64,000 nt of DNA from Mortierella alpina (taxonomy: Eukaryota > Mortierellomycota > Mortierellomycetes > Mortierellales > Mortierellaceae): NCBI GenBank assembly GCA_029449245.1, contig JANATF010000014.1, positions 314,501-378,500 on the forward strand, read 5' to 3'. Each line of letters starts with the position of its first letter. Position 1 is the stretch's first letter. Under the pieces are notes generated by a model. The model was not told where the DNA came from. It was given only the letters and a program-made list of their open reading frames with translations, and did not search any database. Of this stretch, positions 10,211 to 21,870 are shown piece by piece. Both the position numbers and the translations under genes were made by a program.

Positions 10211-11755
10211 TCAGAGCGAATAGAAGACCCGTACGGAGTCAAAAGATCCTTGGGTATTACGATCGTTGCCGTTGTATCTCTGATCACGACAATTCAAGCC
10301 GACACACATGTTATTTCGTCCAAGTATACAATCGAGTCCCGCTGACAAAGGACCGTGAATGCAAGTTAGTCTTGTCCAGTACTTCATCGCGAATCGGATC
10401 ATCTCCTCATCGATATTCTTAGCATCGTCGAAAAGCAGTCGGCGCAGATGCTCCAGCGTCCTCAATTCTGACAGTCCTCCTCCCTGAAGTGCCATGTCCA
10501 GCTTCAACGCTTTCCTGTCGGAGCTGTGGGACGGAATCCCGGTCATCTTGTCTTGGACACGCATATCAAGCACCTCCAATTGCTTTAAATGCGATAAGTT
10601 CTCCATGAGATACCGGCAACAGCGCCCGCTCGAAGACTCAACATCGGATCGCTGCTAATATGAAAGCTCCTCCGAGACACGCTCCTCACGTTCGTTAAAC
10701 TCGATTCCAACGACAAATGTTTTCAGACGCAAGCAAGCCCATGACATGCTGGGCATAATATCCTGCGCTTGAATCGAGGGCGCCATGAAATGCTCGAGTG
10801 CAGTTGCAGATGATAGAATCCCGAGGACATGAATACTCTCCACGTAACTTGCATGATACAGGTCTAACACTTTGAGGGTGTCCAAGACCTTTCTATCCAA
10901 GAGGGCACGAAACGAATGGGGTCCAAAGGCCGAGTCCTGAAGCCCAAGAACCTCAACATGCGTCACTGAACTTAGAACAGTTGCAAGCTGGACGTCCGAG
11001 AGTCCTAGGTAACTATCGAAAATTAGCGAGCGAAGTCGCGGCCACCATCCGTCACGGAACTGATCAGTGAATGCCTGCCTCGTTGAGTCTTGAAGATTTC
11101 CGAAACCTTTGTTTTGGCAGCCAATCATCCACACCAGTGAGACGAGTAGGGGGCATTGTGATAAGAGTCCTAGTTGCGCGTTGCTTCTGGTGTATGCGGG
11201 GGCATGTATCTCGAGGTGCCGCAGGCGCGATAATCCACGTTGTTGTGGATAGGTATCGAAGCCGCATAATTCTATATCCACCAGGCGGAGCACCGGAATC
11301 TGGGATCCTGTGTTGAAGAGTTTGCTGAAGTGCGACTTCATAATCGTGTCACCTTGCATCCTCAGAACATCCAGTTTTGGGAAACTACCAACCTCCTCGC
11401 ACATGGACTCCATTGACTCGACATGGACAAGGCAGAGTTCCACCCTCGCAACAGTGTTCTTGCAATGTTGCACCAGTTCACTGAGGAGTCCAATATCAAT
11501 GTACCTGTTCGACACATTATTAAACTTCAGATGACGGATGTAATGGCCATATTCACGAATGGTCTCGATAGCTGGGACAGATTTGCTGAAATTCATGTCG
11601 ACGAAGTCGTACAGGTGTGCAATGAACGAATTGTGCCAGGCTTTAGATACTCTTACGCAACTAAGAAGGTCGTGTCTGTCAAGAAAAGCACCGCAATATT
11701 GTCGGATCTCTTCGATCTGGAGAGGATTCATAGTTGGATTACTGGTTGGATTCAT
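10211..11755 (-). pseudogene. F-box/LRR-like protein with one in-frame amber codon
   Basis: From the ATG at 11755 the frame reads an F-box-like start (IRQYCGAFLDRHDLLSCVRVSKAWHN, residues about 15-40). About 330 residues of leucine-rich, repeat-like sequence follow (LVSLVWMIGCQN, LKVLDLYHASYVESIHV). It stops at TAG (10657-10655) and then continues in exactly the same frame for another 148 codons (LKQLEVLDMRVQDK, LRTLEHLRRLLFDD) to 10211. The change TAT-TAG-CAG from TAT-CAG-CAG would be one C-to-T transition. F-box proteins recruit substrates to SCF ubiquitin ligases. Full-length about 515 aa; the truncated product is 366 aa. Recent nonsense mutation, readthrough and allelic variation are all possible. 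Confidence 0.75.
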
Positions 11756-12145
11756 GGCGAAAATGAAGACGTGGAGGGCGGAAGGGCCGGAAGATTTCTG
11801 TGTTAAAGCTTAAATACACGTCAACGTCACAAGGGAGGGGAGATACTATTGCCTTCACATGCACTCGGCACGGGCACTGACTGGCAGGAATGGGCAGGTC
11901 GTTCAGGACAGCGGCATAGTGCATGTTCCAGGAGCCCAGGAGACCACTGGGAAGAGGATGCCGAACCAGTCAAGGTTATAATGATAATATAACATATGCA
12001 GATAATCAAGGGCAGGAAAGGGCCTGGAGTCGGTTTGGTGCCAAGCTCATAGCGACATTGTTGCCGGAACCATTCCTTCCTTCGTGTTGCAATGTTGCAC
12101 TGAAGCTACCCAGCCGTCCACTCAATATAGATTTGTGTGCGTGAA

Positions 12146-12480
12146 TATCAAACAGGAGAGCCACATGGCGCACCATGAAGAACCCCAAAGAAGACCACCA
12201 TTGTCGCCGTCACTTCCCGCCCGGCAAACCACGAGAGATTCGTTAAATCTGCTAGAGCTAAGCAGACCACTAATGCCAGGGTGTTTCTACACTGTCCCCA
12301 TGCATAATATCTATCAAACAGAGGAACCACACGGCGCCAAACAAAGCATATGCCGCGAAGAGCTCCAACGAAGACCACTACTATCGCGGTCACTTCCCGC
12401 CCGGCAAACCACAAGAAGTCGTTAAATCTGCTAGAGCTAAGGAAGCAGACCACTAATGACAGCGTGTTTCTGCATGGGGA
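12146..12480. repeat. imperfect tandem duplication, about 165 bp x 2
   Basis: Copies at about 12146-12305 and 12309-12480 share GTCACTTCCCGCCCGGCAAA, GTTAAATCTGCTAGAGCTAA and CAGACCACTAATG. They lie about 300-600 bp upstream of the MULE gene. They also create a long but spurious hydrophobic minus-strand ORF. Confidence 0.7.
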
Positions 12481-12798
12481 GAAACGGAAGAACAACGCAC
12501 CTGAAGTAGCAATGAGAAGGGCGGTGGGAGCGGTGACAGCCGTGAGTGATGAATAGAAGGCGTAAGACTGGTGAGGACCAGAAGGCGTGGAGTAGTGAGT
12601 GATGAGTGGGGTAATGAGCTTGTGAGTGAAGGGATGAACGAGCATGTCACGTCACACCATCTGTATCACTTTCCGTTATTTCCCTGCCGCTCACTCTTTT
12701 GTGGTGTGGGGTTCATGGGGAGTTCCCTTAATCTCCCCATCCAAAAAATTAAAATTTGCTCTGGAAGATACCCCTTCGTCACTCACACGCACACAAAC

Positions 12799-15657
12799 AT
12801 GGTTTCTCGCTTCCTCCGTTCCTCATTCCCTTCACTGTCCAACCATCCACTTTCTACCTCAACTAATGATATGGTTGATAGCCGTGCTCAAGCCGGGACT
12901 ACCTCTCCTCTGACACCATCCCCCCCGGCGCTAGATGAAGCGCTGAAAGCCATTTCAGATGCATTGGTAAGTCAGGAACTAGGTGAATAAGGCGCAACAG
13001 CAATGTTAACCTCATCTGTTAGATTCTACGCCTGGCACACATGGATATGCGTAGCGAGGATCCGGATATAGCAGAAGAGGATGCCATTTTGAACCGCACT
13101 ATCTACGAGTCAGACGCCGAAGAACCCGAGGAAGAGGCTAATGATGTCTCTAGCGATCAAGACGATCACTCGAATGCGGAGGCTCCCATTATTGTCGCCG
13201 GTCCTGACCTCACGCCTGCCGATGTTGAGAGAACGGCTGCAAGAAAAGCAGAGCACGGCGAAAACCTTCGTAGGCACGTCCGTACTGTTGTTGGTGATGC
13301 TCTTCTATACGATCCATACATTTTGGAGACGGCTGAGGAACTCAATATCCCGGACGAGTCGAGAATCACGGCGGATCCGAAGGGTCGCCTAACATTTTTC
13401 CTCAAGGCCAGCTATCTTCAGGATTGGATTTCGAGACATCAGGTCTGTATTGGTACCGACTTCATCTCACACGGTAAACCAAAGTCCTACTCCACCACTG
13501 TTTTTAGCAACAGTACTCAGAGTAAGAAAGATAGGGCAGGCCAAGTTTGGACGCAATACGACTGCCACAGGGGTAGAGTGAAGAGAGAGAAGAGAGGAGT
13601 TATCCCGGGGGGGAAATCAGGCAAAACCAGAACGACCAAGGAATCTGTGAAGTGCCGATGCCGTTCTTTCTTCCGCGCAGTGTTTCGACCGACAGCAACA
13701 AGCGACGGAATGCCAGGAAATACTTACCGCATTGAGTATGAGTATCGACATAATCACGTACTCGGTGACAAGAACAATATTGGCACACAGTTCAAGTCCG
13801 GAGCTATGAGAGAGCGGATCAAGGCCATGCTTATGCGTGGTATGTCCATCAATGCCATCATGGATCGCCTTACGATGGACTATGCTAGCTTCTCCCGGTT
13901 CCTGGAAGATCCAAGCCATGAGTGACCTTCCAGGGACCAGTTCATATCATATGAGGATGTGTACAACATTGCATATGTCATGAACGCAAAGGTGATGAGG
14001 AAGCATGCGGACCAGATCGTCTCTGCGCGACTGTGGATGGAGGATTTGGAAAGGCAGGGTTTCTTCACCTACTATGACCGTGAGCATGCTCTATTCCATG
14101 GGTTCTCCTCGCCGTGGCAGTTGGATCAGCTACGGATGTGGGGAGATGTGTTCTGTTTTGATGGCACACATCATGCCTGTGGGTATGTACCAGCTGTTAG
14201 TTATGTGAATTGTATTAAAGTATGGTATTGTACAACAAGTAGCTCATGACAATGCAAACTTTTTAGAAAGGATACATACCTCTATTCTATCGTGGTCAAG
14301 AACAGAGAAACGGGCTTCGGCGTTCCTGTTGCCTTTTTTTTAACAAAGCTGCCGCAGGCGAGAGTGATCGAAGGATGGCTCAAGGAACTCAAGGCGAAAA
14401 TGGACACGCTGTGCAAGGAGGAGTACCAACCTACTGTCGTTATAACCGATCAAGGCCACACCGAGATTAACGCCATCCGGGCCGCCTTCTCGTTTGATGT
14501 TCGTATCTTCTACTGCTCCTGGCATGTATTGATGGCATGGGAGAAGAATCTCACAGAGAAGAATCTTGGCACGAGAGATTTGCCAACTCAAGACAAGTTG
14601 CAGAGAAAGCATGAGGCACGTCTGTGCAATGGTACACGCTGTTGCGTTGAGTTAGAACATACTGTTCTTGGGCACTGACAGTTGGTCACATCTTCTACTA
14701 TAGGTGAGGATTGCTCTCAAGGAGATTCTCTATGCCAAAACAGTAGAACGGGCAGACGAACTTATAGTCTCATTCAAAGCTACATGGGAACATACCGCCT
14801 TCGGACTCATTCAGTATTTGGACAAGAACTATCTTGATCATATGGCGGACAGGAGGCGCTGGATGTTTTGCTATCGGGAGGGTGTTTCGTACGCCTGGAT
14901 CAACACCAACAAATACATCGAATCGTGGCACAACGCTCTGAAAAAACACTTCTTCAAGGACAAACAACAACGACGCATCGACTCTGTCCTATACATCCTT
15001 GTCTATAAAGCGATCCCTCACTATCAACAAATGTGCGTTCGACATCAGGTGCAAGTTGGTAAAATGACCCCGGCAGCCAGGAAGGAGCTCAGGGTGAAGA
15101 TCGCGGCTACGATTCACATCGAACAGGAACGAGCGAAAGACCCCAACGCACTACTTCTACATCAACCAGCCGACTGCTCCCTACTGAGAGTCCGATCCTT
15201 CTCTTATCCGTCCATCCACTATGATATCAAGATCGATTGGGCCAAAGGAGTAGCAGGCGTGCTCAACAGATGTTCTTGCGCCGATTTCTCCAGCAACAAG
15301 ATGTGCTGCAAGCACATTGCTCTGGTCCTTCTAGAGTTACCTGGGTGCAGTTTTCAGTATGATGGAAACTGGGAACCACAGGACAAGTCTGACCCCCAGG
15401 AGCACAATGGACGAGAGGATGATGATTCTCTAGATATCATTAGCCCACCCTCCACCAACGTTTCAAGCACACAGCTGTGCTCATATTACATCCAGGGTCT
15501 ATTTAATACCCTGAATATTGCAGATATGGACCAAGGTGTCTGCAATGTAGAGGAAGTGTTGAGCGCTCTAAGAAAGGCCCACGAGCTGTTCTCCGCCAAC
15601 GTTAGAGTGCAAGATACTCATGGACTTGGCAGAAAACGCCAACGGCAAAGGCCTTAA
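12799..15657 (+). pseudogene. MULE (Mutator-like) transposase with SWIM zinc finger, one opal codon (copy 1)
   Basis: Exons 12799-12966, 13023-14182, 14267-about 14613 and 14704-15657. Residues from about 13590 form the DNA-binding region with basic and Cys-containing stretches (KCRCRSFFRAVF). The MULE DDE domain shows FDGTHH, VVITDQGHTEI and YIESWHNALKKHFF. A SWIM finger follows (CSCADFSSNKMCCKH). The frame carries one TGA (13923-13925) and reads on in the same frame (SRDQFISYEDVYNI), so a nonsense mutation is likely. The third intron fits phase only if it starts with GC (GAG|GCACGT), a GC-AG intron. No TIRs were found. Related to, but clearly diverged from, the copy at 57.7-60.8 kb. Confidence 0.8.
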
Positions 15658-17539
15658 ATAAAGTTTTGGCCAATGAGATTGCTCCAAAAGGACCTTGGTG
15701 ATCTGTTGGAAACTATGATGTTCATAAAGAATTGCTAACTGCCTGCTTCACAGAGGAGTTCTCATGATGCTGAAGAGGGCTGTGATAGAGCATAAACATA
15801 GGTAAAGATGGAAACAGTATTCAGATGAATCGGTTGCGTTTTGATAGTTTACTCGCACTTTGAAGTCAATGTGTCACCCAAATCTGAACTTCTTAGAGAC
15901 GTTCGACGAGCTGTTTCGGCCCTCCTTCGTCATTTAAAAGACCTGGAGGAGTATAGAATGCCAAGGGACTGTAGCCAAGACTCGCAGCTACAATTTGAGT
16001 GTGGGTATTGCAGAAACTGGACAGTTTTCGACATGGTTTGCTATGGTTAAAGTCTTGGATACAGCGATTTTTCATGACCAAGCGATGCTTATCGTATGAT
16101 AGAGCAGGGTTTTCATTAAGAATCATGGTGCGAGAATGGCATCAATGGATTCATCATTGGAAAATACATATATTCTGAAGGTTTGGTGGTTTTCGAAAGT
16201 GGTTGGTAGAAGTCGTTGAGTTTGACCCACCAAGCAGACAGATTTCACATCAACCCTAGTCGAGTTTTGTAAAAAAAACGCGTTTGCATGACTACAGTCG
16301 GCTCCATGTTCACCAGAACTCTTCTAAAAGTCTTGTAGAATCTTGGTGTCATGCGATATTATGCATTGAACATGCAGAGCAAGTTTGGAGTCATTTGGTA
16401 ACGATCTGAAGGACTTCACCTAGAGGGAGGTGTTGTTACAGATATCGCCGCCCTATCTGAGCTACGAAGATGGTAGGATATAAGGTCCACCCAAATGTGG
16501 TGGAAACACAGGCAGACTTTAATGAAAGAGGGACACTGAATCTGGGCTCAGTGGAGAATAATGGGGAGAATAAGGACACTCGTTCATGGGTGCTTCACGT
16601 GGCTCGGTAGTGGGGACTGGAGTAACAACTGAAATAGCTTCGAACCCGGAGACCAGAGTCTGAATAGGGTCTACAGAGGCTGAGCGTTCTCTTGTGTGGT
16701 TCCTGGTAGGTGTAGAGGCTCCGGAAGAGTCGCTCATCGAAGATTGGGGTTAGGGTATGTGGATTTGAAGGTGTGTACTGGATGTTATCGGATTATTTGT
16801 GTGTTCGCTAGTCCTTTCAACTGAGAATACAAGCTATCGTTGCCAAAGGTCAATCCTCTGCTTGCTTCAACTCAAAAAGGGACAAGGAGAAGAAGAAGCA
16901 AGAGGAGACCCTTTTTCTAGCCTATTTCTACAGTACCAGCGATTGGTCCTCCTTCCTGTATGTCAACTGGCTAGATACCACACTTTCCTCTCCTTCCCAG
17001 TACCTCAATCGTTATTTCCAGTCCCTTCCCACCCTTTATTTCTTGCCTTTTGTTTCCCTCTGTCAACTCCCACCTTCCGTCAGCTGCACCTCTGCCTGGG
17101 CTGAGTAGCTCACAAGAGTCGTGCCAGGTGTCAAGTCTCGATTGCTACTGTGCAGAGGGAAAGGCATTTTTTAGCCTTCTCTTCTGCCCTGCTGGATGTA
17201 GCAACCCACCCCTGATGAAGCCCGAGAGAGTTGGCCAAGGACTTACACAGTTCAAGCTCATCATCAACAAGGACAACAAGAACGACCTCTTCTCTCAGGA
17301 CCAGATTGACATCCTGCGAAGGGCGAAAGCCCCATTGAAGGGCAAGATTACAGACTTGGACGACATGGACAAAACCATGGTAAAAAATTCCCAGAAGAAT
17401 ACGTTCTGACGATGACCATCTGCTTCTGCACGACTCGTCCGGACATTGCAATAGCATACAGTACAAATACTGGTGTGTGGTCAGTGTGGACCCACATCTC
17501 TTTCTCACTTACAGTATTCTACCTGACCAAAAACCTACA
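15658..17539. other. low-information region with repeat scraps
   Basis: No complete gene. 16511-16583 holds a 73-bp repeat also at 39264-39337; on the minus strand it encodes the end of a small ORF (16519-16737) starting MSDSSGASTPTRNHTRERSA, possibly a gag-like N-terminus, not confirmed. 17211-17409 (+) reads an unrecognised hydrophilic segment (LFSQDQIDILRRAKAPLKGK). 17455-17512 is a fragment of the inverted repeat found at 21.8 and 22.45 kb (TGTGTGGTCAGTGTGGACCC). Confidence 0.4.
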
Positions 17540-18762
17540 ATTCGTTTCACTAATAACCTGTTCCCAGCCGAAGCAAAAGTGTGTAATAGAGCTAACGAGT
17601 AGACTGCATCGACTACATGTATTAAATGCATGGCATGCATGCATGCATGCATGTGCAGTTTAAAGTGTGTCCAATTTAACATCGAGTACAGCACACCAAT
17701 GCCATCAGATGGACCATCCGCCTCTGCATGATATGCTGCTGTCCCTGATGTTGTCCCTTCTGTACAAAATGAAGGTGCTTGCCGTCCCAGTGACTGGCCG
17801 CGTACTATTCCTCCAGGTTGCTGTGAGTGCACCTCTTAATGCACCACTTTCCATTAAAGTTCATGGAATATCAGCCTGTGGCAGGACATCTACATAAGAG
17901 TCCAAGAGTCCTGCCTCGGCATACAAAATGCAACACCTTGACTTTTTCATTCCACTTGCGTTTCACCAAGTTCCTAACACTTTACACAATGGCGGACAAA
18001 AGAAAGCGTGCATCAGATGTGCAGTGCGTGGTCTGCGGCGAACTTGGCTCACAGTCGCTCAAAAAGCGCCAAATGCCGTTTCAGCAAAACATCGCGTGCG
18101 CGTCCTCCAACATCCGTAGCCGCGGTCGCCTCAACACCTGAGACCAACATGACGCGTGTGTGGGATATTGCCAATAATACACGCCAGTTGTACTTAGATC
18201 AGTTAGTCGTCATGACAGAGCCACCAGGGGACCGGTTACCGGGGCTATAAAGCTTTACCCCTGTTGTCTGGCAAAAAAATCCCTCTCGACGTGTTGGAGG
18301 ACAAAGTTTGAACTTTTAGCTTCGTCCCCCCGGTAAAGGAGAATGGGGAGCAGAGCTCAATCCCAGTTGTCGACGCGACTGCTGGACTCGATGTGCTGGA
18401 GGACAAAATTGAACTCATAATTCCATCCCCAATGATGGAGGAAAACTCAGTCACAGCTATCAACAAGCCTACTGTAGCATCATGACTAAGAACTCTATTC
18501 ATCAGAATCTTGGAGGTTGTTAGAGGAACCTTTGGAGTGCAAGCAGTGCGAAACTTCCGCATGGGAGCAGAATTCATTCTGGATGGTGAGCCGCAGGTCA
18601 TCGACGCCGACACGAAGGTTGTACCGCATAATAATATTGTACTCATCTATGAGAATCGTCCGCCACGGCGCAGGTATTGATAAAAAAAAATATTTGTCAA
18701 CCCATTTACTCACTGGTGTCCACCATACAGCAGCCCGGGTTTCGCCCTGAGCCCTCCCCTAG
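17540..18762 (+). mobile_element. internally deleted, non-autonomous Helitron derivative
   Basis: 17540-about 18165 matches the leader and first codons of the autonomous Helitron (its 30515-31340), including the zinc-knuckle protein start MADKRKRASDVQCVVCGELG at 17990. From about 18278 the sequence jumps to the 3' part (matching 38508-38978) and ends in the same hairpin plus CTAG (18759-18762) followed by T. Both frames are broken. A filler of about 110 bp of unknown origin joins the halves. The true 5' TC terminus of the parent (29679) is not seen here, so the left boundary is uncertain. Confidence 0.75.
17634..17653. repeat. (GCAT)n microsatellite
   Basis: A self-complementary ATGC tract inside the Helitron derivative. 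A similar tract lies at 37158-37176 in the autonomous Helitron, upstream of its third accessory gene. Confidence 0.7.
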
Positions 18763-18765
18763 TTG

Positions 18766-19421
18766 CAATGAAGTGAACCTTTTGGTTCGCGGTGATCCAA
18801 AGCGCGAGTCCCTACTTGACAAACTTAAATCATACCGGATATTTTGTTTCGCAAACTGGCTATTATATGTAGACATCCGGTGAGGTCCCTGAAGGGCGTA
18901 ACTGAAACCGGCGTTACAGGCAACAGCATAGGGGGAACAGGCGTAAGAGAAACGGGCGCAAGAATGACATGCCTCTACAGAGAAACCTGCGCAGTTCGTG
19001 ACAAACCCCACCATGTTATTTGTATACCTTAGTGTGTATGCCGGGAGCACAATATACATGTCAGGAATGGACAGGCAGATACAGCGAGGTACAATGAAGT
19101 GAACCTTTTGGTTCGCGATGATCAAAAGTGCGAGTCCCTACTTGACAAACTTAAATCATACTGGATGTTTTGTTTCGCAAACTGGCTATTATATGTACAG
19201 CAGACATCCGGTGAGGTCCCTGAAGGGTGTAACTGAAACCGGCGTTACAGGCAACAGCATAGGGGGAACAGGCGTAAGAGAAACGGGCGCAAGAATGACA
19301 TGCCTCAACAGAGAAACCTGAGCAGTTCGTCACAAACCCCACCATGTTATTTGTATACCTAAGTGTGTATGCCGGGAGCACAATATACATGTCAGGAATG
19401 GACAGGCAGATACAGCGAGGT
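18766..19421. repeat. 327-bp tandem direct duplication
   Basis: Unit 1 starts at 18766 (AATGAAGTGAACC) and unit 2 at 19093; they are over 95% identical by eye. Unit 1 begins 3-4 bp after the Helitron derivative's CTAG end. Each unit contains ACCGGCGTTACAGGCAACAG-type wording. It is non-coding as far as can be seen; the minus-strand ORFs over both units are repeat artefacts. Confidence 0.8.
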
Positions 19422-20581
19422 AGTGTTGTAAGGGACAGAAAGGGTAAGGAATGTGTTGTATTGCAGACTGGGGCTCTACGATTTCTAGCTATTACTCTAT
19501 AAGTGTGACAAGAGCTACCTAGCAGAAAGTACGCGTGTGATATCCCGACGCGCACCTTTGCCAAATGGTAAGCTGTTTTTAAGGAAGTAGGCGTACTTTT
19601 GCGAGGACAGTGTGACCCGTGAGGATCAGGAGTTCGAGGGAGCCTGTTGTTAGGGAATGCGTTGGAGAATGGGCGGATTCCGTTTTGCCCAATCCTCAAC
19701 TTCATTCCTCAACTCCATTCCTCAACTTGATTACCAACCGTGGTCTAGAACGCGACCTAGTGAAGCCTGGATCCTGTTCGTGACAACATGGAAATAGTGC
19801 ATATTTTTTATTTAACGATGAGCTATTAATAAGAACGAGTTTGAATGTCGATAAATAAATAACTTCGCCTTGTTCTCGTAACGTCGAAGACTCCAAACTT
19901 TTTATTACAACCATCAAACTATCACCTCAAGACGCGACAGTGTGTTAATTGATATGTTACTATACGCCTTTGTTGACACTACATACTGTTACTGTCACAT
20001 AGAAGGTTATCTCTGTCTTGTTCTGGTATGGAAATGCTTAATTTTGATTACATGAATTGTGGTTATTCTGCATTTCAAAAAAAATGATAAAAATTTGGAA
20101 CGTTGAAAGTCGACCAACTATGGTGAGGTCACTATTCATCTGAGAATTTGTCACAAAAACTGAGCGGAATAGCTCGGCCTCATCGTTATCGTTGCGAAAA
20201 CCTCAGCTAAATTTCCAGGTGTACCATATATCAAAACCGTACTCTGAATGAAATGCTAAGGAATTATAAGATCGCTATCCGCCAGGCAAACAAACCTTGT
20301 CAAAAAATTAGAAATGCACAACAATAACTCCCGGGGAGTTCAAATCTTGCAATAATCATCTTTTGTTCCTGACTATTTCTTCCTCGTATATAGAAACTTG
20401 CGTCATTTTTACTACACATCACCTAGTGCAACAGTCCTCCCCTTGACTTGATTTCTAAATCAAGGTTACCTTACGCGTATGAAGTACGGATGTCATGAAA
20501 AGTACATCCATTGACTTCGCAACGCAAATCGCATTCACACCTTGCTTGCCCTACAGTCAGTATCGAGTGCTCTTCTTAACA
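19422..20581. other. intergenic, AT-rich
   Basis: No ORF with coding character. A short CTCAACT(C/T)CATTC repetition at about 19695-19730 is the only structure seen. Confidence 0.5.
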
Positions 20582-20588
20582 TATAAAA
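20582..20588 (+). promoter_or_regulatory. TATA box upstream of the cysteine-rich secreted protein gene
   Basis: TATAAAA, 241 bp upstream of the chosen ATG at 20829. A 5'-UTR intron (GAG|GTAGGAATG near 20687 to TATAG near 20812) may bridge the distance. Confidence 0.45.
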
Positions 20589-20828
20589 GCGAAGACCTCC
20601 CACTCTCTGTTTTCTCCAATTGTCAAACACTCTTCACACACCTGAGTATCTCACACCCAGTCTTTACAATCAAGACCATATCGAGGTAGGAATGAGAAGC
20701 TGGATGAGGCACAATTGTTGCACGTTCTTTTGATTCGTAAAGCGCTAGCTGTCGAAGTTCTAAACTGCCACTTCTCCAATATCTGTAATACCATACCACT
20801 TGACAATACTATAGGAAACAATCCAGCC

Positions 20829-21287
20829 ATGCTTATAATTACGATCGGAAATTTCGTCCTCCTGGCTCTCATCTCTGCGGTCAGCGTGCAAGCAGCCTCT
20901 TTGGAGAAAAGACTGTTAGGCTTGAACTGCCTTTGCAAGGGTGGTAGATCGATGGACCAGCCATGTGGCTCCCAGGGTTGCCATAAAGGCAAATGTTGGT
21001 CCTTCTGCAAGGGAGCCGATTGTATGTTTGCGGATATCCAGAACGAATGGTGCTACAATTCACTCAAGCGTCAAGGCGAAGTACTCACCTGCAAGACTGA
21101 TGAAGACTGTGTCAAGCACAAGATTACCTTCTGCACCGGAACTTGCGCGGTCTCTTTTTTTGGCATCGGAACTCCCAGCTTTAAACGCTATTGTAACTGG
21201 GAGCACAATGTCTTTGGTTGCAAGTGTCCCGGCACGGTCTTAAGCGGCGCGCACCCCTGTACCTGCAAGGATTTGGGCACTTGCTAG
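20829..21287 (+). CDS. small secreted cysteine-rich protein (18 Cys), effector-like
   Basis: 152 aa from the ATG at 20829. Residues 1-22 are a clear signal peptide (MLIITIGNFVLLALISAVSV...QA). It is followed by ASLEKR, whose LysArg is a Kex2-type processing site. The mature part has 18 cysteines in pairs (CLC, CHKGKC, CKC, CTC), so up to nine disulfides, and no recognised domain. The frame is open further upstream, but only this start gives a signal peptide. An extracellular, disulfide-stabilised role (effector, antimicrobial or wall-binding) is inference from architecture only. The gene is flanked by repeats, as fungal effector genes often are. Confidence 0.7.
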   Translation: MLIITIGNFVLLALISAVSVQAASLEKRLLGLNCLCKGGRSMDQPCGSQGCHKGKCWSFCKGADCMFADIQNEWCYNSLKRQGEVLTCKTDEDCVKHKITFCTGTCAVSFFGIGTPSFKRYCNWEHNVFGCKCPGTVLSGAHPCTCKDLGTC

Positions 21288-21469
21288 AGTTTTAGAGCTG
21301 TCGAATCGTGCTTTTCCTGGGTTAAAATAATTAAGAATAAGATGCGCGTAAAAAGAGAAAAAAAAGTAAGGCAAAGAAAGAGATGCTGTTCGTACTACGT
21401 AGTTCTTACGAATTAATCTATAGAACTGTGCAGTAAAAGACGGAGATATAAACGCGTGACGCGTCTATA

Positions 21470-21870
21470 AAACTTTCCAATCAAGCATCGAAAGTGCTTG
21501 TCTAGATAATGTGAAGAGTCATACCTTCGATGACTGACCTTAGGTACCCGTCATGGACCTTCGGCATCACGAATGTAGGAACCAGAAAGATGTTCCTGGG
21601 TCTGGAGATCATCCGGAACTCATGTCACTTAAGCATCGGTCCGAACCGTTAATGATCTAGGACCATGGCCAATCATGCAGAGTCTAGGACACGCGCCAGA
21701 TCATAGTCTTCCGCTATCCATCTCTTAGCAATGACTCTTTCATCTAGCTATCTACCCAACATTATCTCTAGTAACAATAAAACATGCATTAAACTAGTGT
21801 GTGGTCACTGTGGACCCACATCTTTTTCTCACTTACTTCCCTACCATAAAAAACCACCTTTACATTTCAC
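21470..21870 (+). repeat. left arm of a long inverted repeat
   Basis: Matches 22400-22815 in inverted orientation at roughly 75-85% identity. Shared blocks include AGGACCATGGCCAATCAT, AGTCTTCCGCTATCCAT and GTGTGTGGTCA(C/G)TGTGGACC. Both arms extend for several hundred bases. It could be two LTR-like or MITE copies in head-to-head order, or a foldback element. Confidence 0.65.

Noticed and set aside
12148-12645. 165-codon hydrophobic minus-strand ORF
   Set aside because: It lies across an imperfect tandem duplication and repeats its own sequence; no start context, no family.
18706-19705. Two similar minus-strand ORFs (about 139 and 184 codons) with cysteines
   Set aside because: They are the same 327-bp tandem unit read twice; no start, domain or intron logic.
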